This document shows, in pieces, positions 1-5,483 of a stretch of DNA of 5,483 bases (its first letter is position 1; every line of letters begins with the position of its first letter). Source of the DNA: Alphaproteobacteria bacterium (GTDB lineage: Bacteria; Pseudomonadota; Alphaproteobacteria; UBA828); assembly GCA_029937205.1 (NCBI GenBank), contig JAPYQV010000222.1, positions 1 through 5,483 of the forward strand, in the 5' to 3' direction. The position numbers were made by a program, and so were the translations under genes. The notes below the pieces were generated by a model. That model was not told the origin of the DNA. It saw nothing but the letters and a program-made list of their open reading frames with translations, and did not search any database.

Positions 1-21
1 AGTATAGGCTATGATTTGAGC

Positions 22-1128
22 ATGTCGGATAGCACGATATCGACTTCGGGTGGGTGGCTGCGGCGTGTTGTGCGCGTCCTGGTATACGGCCTCATTTTCG
101 CGGCGCTGATCGCCGCCGCTGCCCACTATGGCTGGCAGTGGTGGACGGTCGAACAATATCGTGAGTCCACCGACAACGCCTACATCCGCGGCGAAATCAC
201 ACCGATCAGCGCGAAAATTCCGGGCTACGTCGTGGCGGTTCTGGTGACCGACAATCAGCGCGTCGAGAAGGGGACGATTCTGTTCGTCATCCAGTCGACG
301 GAATACGAAGTGCGGATTGAACAGGCGCGCGCGAACCTCGCGACGAGCCTTGCCGAGTTGCAAACGCTGCCCAGCCGGCGCGCCCTACAAGCCTCAATTA
401 TTGCCCAGGCCGAAGCGCAACAAAGCCTCGCCGAGGCGGAGTTGACGCGCGCCGAGCAGGCGCTGGCGCGCTCTGAAAACCTGATCGAGCGCGGCATCAC
501 CACGCGCGGCCGTTACGACGACACGGTGGCGGACGCCAAAAAGGCCCGCGCTGCCGTGCGCATCGCTGCCGCCGGCCTGGCCGCGGCAGAGAATGAACAC
601 CCGATCATCGACGCCCGGCAGCACCAGCTCGAAGCGACGGTCCGGGAGCGCGAGGTCGCCCTCAGCATGGCTGAAATCGCCCTCGGATATACCGAGGTTT
701 ATGCGCCGGTTACCGGCGTGGTCGGAAATCGCAGCGTTCGGGACGGACAATTCGTCAGGCCGGGTACGCAACTGATGGCCCTCGTGCCGCTCGAGGACGT
801 GTGGGTGGTGGCGAACTTCAAGGAGACTCAGCTCACCCATATCGTGCTCGGTCAGCCTGTCGAAATTGAGATCGATACCTTCCCCGGCCACGTTTTGCAG
901 GGTCGGGTCGAGAGCTTTTCGCCGGCGAGCGGCGCCGAGTTCAGCCTGTTGCCGCCGGAAAACGCCTCGGGCAATTTCAACAAGATCGTTCAACGCATTC
1001 CGGTCAAGATCGTGCTTGAGCGGGGCAACGCCCTCGCCGGACAGCTCCGTCCCGGCATGTCGGTTGTCGCGACGGTTATCACCGGCGCGCCGCCCGGCAG
1101 CGGCGCCCAAGCCGGCGACCCTGAATGA
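22..1128 (+). CDS. HlyD/EmrA-family periplasmic adaptor (membrane fusion protein) of a multidrug efflux system
   Basis: This is the periplasmic adaptor that links an inner-membrane exporter to an outer-membrane channel. Residue numbers count from the ATG at 22 (368 aa; E. coli EmrA is about 390). A short basic cytoplasmic tail (GGWLRRVVR) precedes one membrane anchor at about 18-38. The family signature STDNAYIRGEITPISAKIPG follows at 49-68 and begins the first half of the lipoyl/barrel-sandwich domain. An Ala/Glu/Arg-rich alpha-helical coiled-coil hairpin spans about 95-215. The second lipoyl half is YAPVTGVVGNRSVRDGQFV (227-245). EmrA hallmarks follow: NFKETQL (265-271) and a segment at 304-330 containing FSLLPPENASGNF and QRIPVKI. 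It overlaps the downstream transporter gene by 4 nt, so the two are co-translated. The start is not certain: TTG at 16 is in frame, no good Shine-Dalgarno is visible, and the frame stays open to the left edge. The family call is very secure; the exported substrate is unknown. Confidence 0.93.
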   Translation: MSDSTISTSGGWLRRVVRVLVYGLIFAALIAAAAHYGWQWWTVEQYRESTDNAYIRGEITPISAKIPGYVVAVLVTDNQRVEKGTILFVIQSTEYEVRIEQARANLATSLAELQTLPSRRALQASIIAQAEAQQSLAEAELTRAEQALARSENLIERGITTRGRYDDTVADAKKARAAVRIAAAGLAAAENEHPIIDARQHQLEATVREREVALSMAEIALGYTEVYAPVTGVVGNRSVRDGQFVRPGTQLMALVPLEDVWVVANFKETQLTHIVLGQPVEIEIDTFPGHVLQGRVESFSPASGAEFSLLPPENASGNFNKIVQRIPVKIVLERGNALAGQLRPGMSVVATVITGAPPGSGAQAGDPE

Positions 1129-2663
1129 GCGACGCCGCGCTGGCGCCCGGCGGGTTTCGCCCACTCAGCCGGCGCGATTGGATCGGCTTCTATGCCATGA
1201 TGATTGGCCTGTTCATGGCGGTTCTCGATATCCAAATCGTCGCCAGTTCGCTCGGCGAAATCAGCGCCGGTCTGTCGGCAACCATTGAGGAGACCGCCTG
1301 GATCCAGGCGTCCTACCTGACCGCCGAGGTCATCATCATTCCACTAACCGCGTGGCTGGCACGCGCCCTCTCGATGCGGACGCTGTTCACTCTCTCGATC
1401 ACCTTATTCACAGCAACCAGCCTGCTCTGTGCTCTGGCCTGGAACATCGAGAGCATGATCGTGTTCCGCGTCCTGCAAGGCCTCTCCGGCGGTACTCTCA
1501 TTCCGCTGGCTTTCTCAATCATTTATATCATCTTCCCGCCCGAGCGGCGGGCGGCAATGATCGTCATCCTCGCTCTTGTCGCAAACGTCGCGCCGACTAT
1601 CGGTCCGACGTTCGGCGGTTGGCTGACGCAGCTCTTCTCGTGGCAATGGCTGTTCTACATCAATCTGATACCGGGCGCCTTGATCGCCATCGTCGGTTGG
1701 AAGACAATCGATATCGACCGTCCGAATTTGGCGATCCTGAAACAAATCGATGTCCTTGGCGTGATCCTGATCGCGCTGTTTCTCGGGCCATTGGTTTATG
1801 TCCTCGAAGAAGGCCCGCGCGAGGACTGGTTCAACTCACCCACCATCGCCTTGGTCGCCATAATTTCGATCGTCTCCGGCATCCTCCTGGTTTGGCGCGA
1901 GCTCAGCGCGGCGCACCCGGTGGTTGATATCCGCGCCTTTGGCAACCGCAATTTCCTCATCGGCTGTCTCATGAGTTTCGCCTTCGGCATCGCAATTTAC
2001 GGTTCGATCTACTTGCTGCCGGTGATCCTGTCGACGGTGCGCGGTTACAACAGCCTGCAAATAGGCATCGCCATGATCGTGATCGGTGCCTTTCAGTTCA
2101 TCTCGGGGCCGGTCGCCGGACAATTGGAAAAGCGCATGGAGCCGCGCCTGATGATCGCGTTGGGCCTTGCGCTGTATGCCGCGGCTTTCTGGCTGTATTC
2201 AACCGTCACGGCAGAAGTCGGCTTCGCACAGCTCTTCTTACCGCAAATGCTGCACGGCATTGCGATCGTGATCACCTTCCTGCCGATGACCGCGATCACG
2301 CTCGGCACGTTACCGCTACAGGAAATTCAGAACGCCAGCGGACTTTTCAATTTGATGCGCAACCTCGGTGGGGCGATTGGTCTGGCGGTGATAAATACCA
2401 TCATCGGCGGGCGCTACGATTTGCACCGCAGCCGCCTCGCGGAATCGATCACGACGGCGCGGATGCCGGTGAGCGAAACCATGGCGGCGGCCGGTGAGGG
2501 CTTTGGCGAGGGCGATGGTGAGGCCCTCGCAAGCCTGCGGATGCTGCTTCAGCTTGTCGAGCGCGAAGCCCTCGTGATGACCTATAACGATGTGTGGCTG
2601 ATCATGGCCGCGACCATCGCCTGCGGATTGCTGCTCCTGCCGTTCGTCCGCAAGGTCGCGTAA
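1125..2663 (+). CDS. DHA2-family (EmrB/QacA-type) MFS drug efflux permease, 14 TM helices
   Basis: This is a proton-driven inner-membrane exporter of the drug:H+ antiporter-2 family, 512 aa, the same length as E. coli EmrB. About 14 hydrophobic segments can be traced, the first near 20-40 and the last near 488-508. Visible family features are: Asp35 in TM1 (AVLDIQIVA, a variant of the usual LDxTIVNVA); WIQASYLTAEVIIIPLTAWLA at about 59-79; FRVLQGLSGG with Arg115 (114-123); motif C, GPTFGGWL (160-167), followed by WQWLFYINLIPG; and NASGLFNLMRNLGGAIGLAV (403-422). A Gly/Glu/Ala-rich loop at about 450-468 lies between the last two helices, where DHA2 proteins carry a large periplasmic loop. The ATG overlaps the adaptor's TGA (ATGA) and has no clear Shine-Dalgarno of its own, which points to translational coupling. 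The two proteins are expected to work as an EmrAB-like pump with an outer-membrane channel encoded elsewhere. Substrate specificity cannot be read from sequence. Confidence 0.95.
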   Translation: MSDAALAPGGFRPLSRRDWIGFYAMMIGLFMAVLDIQIVASSLGEISAGLSATIEETAWIQASYLTAEVIIIPLTAWLARALSMRTLFTLSITLFTATSLLCALAWNIESMIVFRVLQGLSGGTLIPLAFSIIYIIFPPERRAAMIVILALVANVAPTIGPTFGGWLTQLFSWQWLFYINLIPGALIAIVGWKTIDIDRPNLAILKQIDVLGVILIALFLGPLVYVLEEGPREDWFNSPTIALVAIISIVSGILLVWRELSAAHPVVDIRAFGNRNFLIGCLMSFAFGIAIYGSIYLLPVILSTVRGYNSLQIGIAMIVIGAFQFISGPVAGQLEKRMEPRLMIALGLALYAAAFWLYSTVTAEVGFAQLFLPQMLHGIAIVITFLPMTAITLGTLPLQEIQNASGLFNLMRNLGGAIGLAVINTIIGGRYDLHRSRLAESITTARMPVSETMAAAGEGFGEGDGEALASLRMLLQLVEREALVMTYNDVWLIMAATIACGLLLLPFVRKVA

Positions 2664-2724
2664 TCATAGACGTCACCAGACGCGCCCTTGTTGGTGCCTC
2701 CCGCCCGTGGCGATTTCACCGGCC

Positions 2725-2751
2725 TGGCAATGGCGCCTATTGTGCTACGAT
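2725..2751 (+). promoter_or_regulatory. possible promoter for the lysine-rich miniprotein gene
   Basis: TGGCAA (2725-2730) and TACGAT (2746-2751, within TGCTACGAT) are separated by 15 bp, an imperfect and slightly short sigma-70-like pair. They lie about 60 nt before the miniprotein ATG, in the 146-nt gap after the transporter stop. I see no convincing Rho-independent terminator in that gap, so read-through from the efflux operon is an alternative. The call is weak. Confidence 0.22.
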
Positions 2752-2795
2752 TGTCGGCGAATGGCAGGAGTCGTTTGGGGAAACCCGATTTAAAC

Positions 2796-2802
2796 AAGGA
2801 GA
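2796..2802 (+). promoter_or_regulatory. strong ribosome binding site of the lysine-rich miniprotein
   Basis: AAGGAGA lies 7 nt before the ATG at 2810. It is the best Shine-Dalgarno match in the window, and it selects this ATG over the longer in-frame opening that extends upstream into the transporter gene. It is the main reason to believe the short gene is translated. Confidence 0.75.
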
Positions 2803-2809
2803 AACAAAT

Positions 2810-2932
2810 ATGGCTGATAAGGGAAAGAAAGATAAAGGCAAGAAGGAACAACAGAAAACGGCCAAACTTACTCCGAAGGAAAAACGGAAACAGAAAAAAG
2901 AAAAAAAGAAAGCCGGCATAAACACCCGGTAG
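2810..2932 (+). CDS. 40-residue lysine-rich basic miniprotein, function unknown
   Basis: This short ORF begins MADKGKKDKGKKEQQKTAKL and ends KKAGINTR. By my count 16 of 40 residues are Lys and 2 are Arg, against 5 acidic residues, giving a net charge near +13. It has no hydrophobic segment or signal peptide, no Cys, and only one Leu and one Ile. It should be soluble, cytoplasmic and largely disordered or helical, with nucleic-acid or ribosome binding the natural guess (inference only). Charge comes in KK/EK/KEK clusters, and the core LTPKEKRKQKKEKKK is the recognisable part. From memory, short hypothetical proteins with a similar LTPKEKRK..KKEKK tail occur in other bacteria; I could not check this. 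An ideal AAGGAG Shine-Dalgarno sequence sits at the right spacing. The gene is strikingly A-rich beside the GC-rich efflux operon. It lies 146 nt after the transporter on the same strand, and the next gene converges on it. Confidence 0.72.
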   Translation: MADKGKKDKGKKEQQKTAKLTPKEKRKQKKEKKKAGINTR

Positions 2933-3231
2933 AAGATATCGATTGTCATTTTTATTTCATTTGAATAAGAGGCCTCTGGATTCACAGATCGAGAGCAACA
3001 ACTGAGGTGCGTGAAGAAGGCCTTGGCCGGGGTGGGGAATCCTCATCCCGTTTCGAAGGCCTGCTTTCCACCCGACTCCAGACATAAATCAGGCGTGGCC
3101 GGAACGTCCCTTCAACAACCTCAACCACAAGCGGAAGTCGGGATGGATAGACAAGTTCGAGTTCTATCATCGTCCAACACGCTTCGATTTGTGCTCGCCA
3201 GCTCCGTTATCTTGAATAGCTTGGGAATCCG

Positions 3232-3243
3232 CCGCGCGCGCGG
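3232..3243. repeat. 12-bp perfect GC palindrome (CCGCGCGCGCGG)
   Basis: This is a perfectly self-complementary alternating CG tract, flanked by TCCG and ACACC. It lies in the gene-free stretch between the convergent miniprotein and EEP genes. There is no T-run on either side, so it is not a standard terminator. Short CG palindromes arise easily by chance in GC-rich DNA. Confidence 0.4.
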
Positions 3244-3297
3244 ACACCAGTTCAGGCAAGATTAGATTTTAGGCGCCCTGCGTCGTTCCCGACAGAC

Positions 3298-3311
3298 GGT
3301 GGACATCCACC
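3298..3311. repeat. GGTGGA-CA-TCCACC inverted repeat
   Basis: Two perfect 6-bp arms are separated by 2 bp, 130 nt beyond the 3' end of the minus-strand EEP gene. The spacer is too short for a normal RNA hairpin loop, so at most a 4-5 bp stem would form. It could be a dimeric protein site or chance; no adjacent T-run supports a terminator. Confidence 0.35.
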
Positions 3312-3418
3312 TGTTTCGTGATGTTGTTGAAGGTGCCTGTAGCCATCTCGACGCGCGGCATTGATGATGTCCTTACGCTAACCGCTGACCCTGCTGAGGT
3401 CGGGCCCACCGCGTTACT

Positions 3419-3443
3419 TGAGCGGCCAATGCATGCGCGCTCA
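3419..3443 (-). terminator. weak hairpin overlapping the EEP stop codon
   Basis: TGAGCG (3419-3424) and CGCTCA (3438-3443) can pair as a 6-bp stem around a 13-nt loop that contains ATGCAT. The right arm includes the stop codon of the minus-strand EEP gene. No U-run follows on the minus strand (AGTAACGCGG), so it is not a canonical Rho-independent terminator; a Rho-dependent end or chance pairing is equally likely. Confidence 0.2.
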
Positions 3444-4364
3444 CAACCTGAGTGTTGCCTCCAGCGGATAGTGATCGGATGCCGGCCAGCGGCCGCCGGC
3501 GGGCCGGGCATAGGTGTAGGCCTGATCTTCGATGGTGCACTGCTCCCACCCCTCGCGCAAAGACTCCGACACGTAGAAGTAGTCGAGACGCTCTCTCGAT
3601 CGAGCCATCTCGGCGCCATCGAAAGCCTCAATGAGCGGGTTTGTCGCGCCGTCGTAGGTCAGCCCCCGATGCGCGACGTTATCTTCCGGATCCGGGTGCA
3701 GGGCGCGGTACATATCGAGCAGCCCGTGCACGCCGAGACGCTCATGCTGACGGCGATACTCCTCGGTCGGCCGACCCTCGGCCTCGGCGATTACGTTCAG
3801 ATCACCGGTGATGATCCAGGGTACGCCGTCGTTGGGCGTCGACTCGATTCGCTCGAGAATCTTCGTCATGTTGCGCTCGCGAATCACGGCATAGCGCGCG
3901 ACATCGTTGTCGAAGGTCGCCTGGTTGTGAGTCACCACCAGCCGGCACGCGAGCGCGCCCTCGTCGGGTCTGGCGATCTCGGCGGTGATGAATCCCATGT
4001 CAGCGCGATGCACCGCATCGTCCGCCTCATAGTACGGGGTGAAGTCTGCGTGCGCGATCGGCCACCGGCTCACCAGCAGCAGACCCGACGACATGCGGAA
4101 CCCGCGCCGCGTCGTGGGTCGGAAGTGGGACGGGTAGTGCTCACGCAATCCCTCGAGCACACGTTCGGCTCGCGCGTCCGCCCATACTTCGCAAAGTCCC
4201 GCCACCGCCGGTCGTCTCTCGGTGATGGTCTGAACGATGGCTCGCGTGCGCGCCTCATCGTCAACGATCCGCCGGGCGGCCCCATCGAGATCGAGAAACA
4301 AGTGGGTGTTGTAGAAAAGAAGCGTGGCTTTTTCCATTCTCTGGATGCACTCGATGATGACCAT
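3441..4364 (-). CDS. Endonuclease/exonuclease/phosphatase (EEP) superfamily metal-dependent hydrolase
   Basis: The 307-aa protein has the full set of EEP (DNase I / exonuclease III / neutral sphingomyelinase fold) motifs. These are LLFYNTHLF (15-23) with Asn19; GLCEVW with the metal-binding Glu59; GLLLVSRWPI (94-103); LVVTHNQA with His146; ITGDLNVIAE with Asp188 and Asn190; RLDYFYVSE (259-267) with Asp261; and ASDHYPLEATL (295-305) with Asp297/His298. All expected active-site residues are present, so the enzyme should hydrolyse a phosphodiester or phosphomonoester with Mg2+. LTYDGATNPL (235-244) and the overall layout look more like the sphingomyelinase/phosphodiesterase branch than exonuclease III, but the substrate is not determinable. 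It has no signal peptide or TM segment and is probably cytosolic. Two starts compete: Met1 at 4364 and Met10 (4337). Neither has a good Shine-Dalgarno, and Met10 would put the first beta strand at the usual distance from the N-terminus. The gene stands alone and is divergent from the ANL gene. Confidence 0.88.
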   Translation of the reverse strand: MVIIECIQRMEKATLLFYNTHLFLDLDGAARRIVDDEARTRAIVQTITERRPAVAGLCEVWADARAERVLEGLREHYPSHFRPTTRRGFRMSSGLLLVSRWPIAHADFTPYYEADDAVHRADMGFITAEIARPDEGALACRLVVTHNQATFDNDVARYAVIRERNMTKILERIESTPNDGVPWIITGDLNVIAEAEGRPTEEYRRQHERLGVHGLLDMYRALHPDPEDNVAHRGLTYDGATNPLIEAFDGAEMARSRERLDYFYVSESLREGWEQCTIEDQAYTYARPAGGRWPASDHYPLEATLRL

Positions 4365-4453
4365 GACGCCATAATCAGGACGGTCGGATTGATTCGAACC
4401 TACGTGTCATCAAAACAGGCAGGCAGCGGTGAGAAGCCGGAGACAACTCGAAG

Positions 4454-4479
4454 AGTATACGTTCGGATGCACTGCGCAA
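4454..4479 (-). promoter_or_regulatory. possible promoter for the EEP hydrolase gene
   Basis: On the minus strand TTGCGC (4479-4474) is followed after 14 bp by TATACT (4459-4454), a good -10 match with a poor, close -35. It lies about 90-120 nt upstream of the candidate start codons. Spacing is shorter than the usual 16-18 bp, so the call is tentative. Confidence 0.22.
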
Positions 4480-4560
4480 CCGAGCCCTAATTGGTCGGTT
4501 TTCCGAAGGTTTCGTTGACGCCGGTTCGAAGGTGGCGACACCATTGTTGGATGGGTCGAA

Positions 4561-4582
4561 AACCACTTTCCGCCAAGTGGTT
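4561..4582. repeat. AACCACTT/AAGTGGTT inverted repeat (8-bp arms, 6-nt loop)
   Basis: Perfect 8-bp arms at 4561-4568 and 4575-4582 surround TCCGCC. Read on the minus strand, the hairpin is followed by TTCGACC and its right arm ends in TT, giving a TTTT run, so a weak leftward terminator is conceivable. The gene-free setting and the GAAAACCACTTTCCG context also vaguely recall the short extragenic palindromes of alphaproteobacteria (inference). Confidence 0.5.
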
Positions 4583-4684
4583 CCGCGTTGCTTCGGCAGC
4601 GGACGACTTTCGGCCGCCGTAAGACTCGTAGGTCGTAGCCATTCTCGGAAATCCCAAATCCCAACATACCGAGCGCAGTCCGAC

Positions 4685-4710
4685 ACAGGGCATCACGCGT
4701 GATGCCCTGT
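4685..4710. repeat. perfect 26-bp palindrome
   Basis: The half-site ACAGGGCATCACG is followed immediately by its exact reverse complement, with no mismatch over all 26 bp (centre at CG|CG, 4697/4698). As RNA it would form an 11-bp stem with a 4-nt CGCG loop. Neither side has a T-run (TCTGGAAACG on the right), so it is not a standard intrinsic terminator. It lies about 200 bp upstream of the ANL gene start. Possible roles are a dimeric regulator site, an extragenic palindromic element, or a Rho-assisted stem. Confidence 0.8.
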
Positions 4711-4840
4711 TCTGGAAACGGGCTGGGAGATTGCCATGAAGTGACATATTGAAATAATTCAGCGGGACATGTTCGAAATACTGATATCTGGATTTCCCGC
4801 GTGCCGAACGGCGTCAATTTCCGTTGCCGCCAGGTGGCTG

Positions 4841-4869
4841 TTTCAAGAATATTTGCGGCCTGCTACAGT
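4841..4869 (+). promoter_or_regulatory. possible promoter for the ANL enzyme gene
   Basis: TTTCAA (4841-4846) and TACAGT (4864-4869, in GCTACAGT) are 17 bp apart. GCTACAGT resembles the GCTANAWC type of alphaproteobacterial -10 element. It lies about 40 nt before the ATG at 4909. It is plausible by position but only a partial consensus match. Confidence 0.3.
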
Positions 4870-4890
4870 CTGTTGAGTACTGACCCCGCC

Positions 4891-4896
4891 AAGGAA
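4891..4896 (+). promoter_or_regulatory. ribosome binding site of the ANL gene
   Basis: AAGGAA lies 12 nt before ATG 4909 and 24 nt before the second in-frame ATG at 4921. The spacing to 4909 is long but usable, and this favours 4909 as the start. Confidence 0.45.
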
Positions 4897-4908
4897 TATC
4901 CGGACGGA

Positions 4909-5483
4909 ATGGCTAGAAACATGGCTAATTCGAAGGCGCGATCTCCATCGCGGGAGGGTCATGATTTTACGTTCACGGCGGACTATGTTGCCTACCATGC
5001 GGCGATAAACCCATCGGATTTTGCCGTCATCGACAACAAAAATTATTTCACTTACGCCGAATTCCATCAGCATTTGGGCCGGCTCATATACGCGCTTCAA
5101 AATTTTGAACTGGAGGTTGGCGATACGGCCGCCATCGAGTGGACAACGCTCTATCCGCATTGGCTGTTGTTATTGGCTTTCGAAACATTCGGCATCGTAA
5201 CCTATTCCTATACCAAGCATGAGGCCGGTGAACATGAAGATATGATTGCCGCTGCCGATTTGGTCATTTGCGCCGAAGGTCGTACCCCGCCTGCCGCCAA
5301 GCGGGTTCAATTAGTCTCGAAGCAATGGTTTCAAGGTGTTTTTGCTGATGAACCGGAGAAAGACGGTCAACGGCCAACGATTTCACCTGACACGCCGATA
5401 TTTACCTACTTCACGTCCGGAACGACGGGCGACGCGAAACGTATCGTTCAGGTCGCACGGGTCCATGAAAATCGGCTTTACAA
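4909..5483 (+). CDS. AMP-binding (ANL superfamily) adenylate-forming enzyme, N-terminal part, cut by the right edge
   Basis: The 191 complete codons from ATG 4909 run without a stop to the window end, so the gene is truncated by the window only. The family includes acyl-CoA synthetases, NRPS adenylation domains and related ligases that activate a carboxylate with ATP. The diagnostic element is the phosphate-binding loop FTYFTSGTTGDAKR (165-178; canonical TSGTTGxPK, here with Ala176 in place of Pro). Upstream, NYFTYAEFHQHLGRLIYAL (45-63), EVGDTAAIEW (69-78) and LAFETFGIVTYSYT (89-102) follow the standard N-terminal ANL pattern (TYxEL, GDxVAI, A..GxV). The substrate pocket and the C-terminal lysine domain lie beyond the edge, so the substrate is unknown. 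No signal peptide is seen; the N-terminal 19 residues are polar and basic. ATG 4921 is an alternative start. Composition is less GC-rich (25 of 60 bases at 5161-5220) than the efflux operon, which could reflect transfer. Confidence 0.87.
   Translation, partial: MARNMANSKARSPSREGHDFTFTADYVAYHAAINPSDFAVIDNKNYFTYAEFHQHLGRLIYALQNFELEVGDTAAIEWTTLYPHWLLLLAFETFGIVTYSYTKHEAGEHEDMIAAADLVICAEGRTPPAAKRVQLVSKQWFQGVFADEPEKDGQRPTISPDTPIFTYFTSGTTGDAKRIVQVARVHENRLY

Larger units (their letters stand above)
2933..3440. other. 508-nt intergenic region between convergent genes; no supported gene
   Basis: It begins AT-rich (about 2933-2990) and becomes GC-rich. The longest plus-strand opening (GTG at 3011 to 3265) has no Shine-Dalgarno and an unconvincing composition. 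Another frame, open from 3015 to a TGA near 3212, reads FNNLNHKRKSGWIDKFEFYH but has no start codon and matches nothing I recognise; it could be a gene remnant. No tRNA fold or insertion-sequence end was found. Small palindromes at 3232-3243 and 3298-3311 are listed separately. Confidence 0.5.
4365..4908. other. 544-nt divergent intergenic region with palindromes; no supported gene
   Basis: This lies between the 5' ends of the EEP gene (leftward) and the ANL gene (rightward), so promoters for both should be here. Openings exist on both strands (for example minus 4487-4747, 86 aa), but none has a Shine-Dalgarno, a recognisable motif or credible composition. Two inverted repeats (4561-4582 and 4685-4710) stand out. 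The stretch 4730-4860 is AT-richer, as expected of a promoter region. The GATTCGAACC near 4389 resembles a tRNA T-loop, but no stem forms around it. Confidence 0.55.

Noticed and set aside
394..1164. 256-codon minus-strand opening across the adaptor gene
   Set aside because: It is a shadow of a well-supported HlyD/EmrA gene; the translated sequence is Arg/Gly/Asp-rich without domains.
3011..3265. 84-codon GTG-start opening in the intergenic region
   Set aside because: There is no Shine-Dalgarno and no domain, and its residue mix is unlike a real protein; it ends just before another gene-free stretch.
3272..3346. Minus-strand MATGTFNNITK... peptide, faintly like the start of a cold-shock protein
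   Set aside because: Only the first few residues resemble the MATGTVKFFN start; the RNA-binding core (GFGFI, VFVH) is missing and no Shine-Dalgarno is present. Probably chance.
4380..4465. tRNA-like GATTCGAACC (T-loop resemblance on the minus strand)
   Set aside because: The flanking bases do not form the 5-bp T-stem, and no acceptor, D or anticodon arm can be folded around it.
3318..4490. 390-codon plus-strand opening antisense to the EEP hydrolase
   Set aside because: The minus-strand frame carries a full set of EEP catalytic motifs, while this one has no recognisable motif, is rich in Arg/His/Val/Gly typical of antisense frames in GC-rich DNA, and has no Shine-Dalgarno.
4487..4747. 86-codon minus-strand opening (and overlapping longer ones) upstream of the EEP gene
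   Set aside because: There is no Shine-Dalgarno, no recognised motif, and it runs through the perfect 26-bp palindrome, which is more typical of non-coding DNA.
4843..5160. 105-codon minus-strand opening inside the ANL gene
   Set aside because: It is antisense to a frame that carries the ANL signature and continues to the window edge; no motif supports the minus strand.

Overview
The window reads as a moderately GC-rich proteobacterial chromosome segment. An alphaproteobacterium is my best guess from gene types and codon use, but no rRNA or phylogenetic marker is present to prove it. The gene order is: adaptor (+), transporter (+), tiny basic protein (+), EEP hydrolase (-), and the 5' part of an adenylate-forming enzyme (+) that runs off the right edge.

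Positions 22-2663 hold a two-gene efflux operon. A membrane-anchored HlyD/EmrA-type periplasmic adaptor is followed, with a 4-nt ATGA overlap, by a 512-residue 14-helix DHA2/EmrB-type major facilitator. Together they should form the inner-membrane and periplasmic parts of a tripartite drug or toxic-compound exporter. The outer-membrane channel (TolC type) is not in the window.

Positions 2664-2809 are a leader region, followed at 2810-2932 by a 40-residue, extremely lysine-rich protein with a strong Shine-Dalgarno sequence. Positions 2933-3440 hold no gene I can support. Positions 3441-4364 on the minus strand encode a complete endonuclease/exonuclease/phosphatase (EEP) superfamily hydrolase with all its catalytic motifs. 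Its substrate cannot be told from sequence alone.

Positions 4365-4908 are a second non-coding stretch, lying between the divergent EEP and ANL genes. It contains an AACCACTT inverted repeat and a perfect 26-bp palindrome. From 4909 to the right edge runs the first 191 codons of an AMP-binding (ANL superfamily) enzyme. It is identified by its phosphate-binding loop TSGTTGDAK and is visibly less GC-rich than the efflux operon.

Nothing here proves a new multi-gene system. The items most worth following are the lysine-rich miniprotein, the 26-bp palindrome, and the truncated, divergent ANL enzyme, which may open a biosynthetic locus beyond the window.
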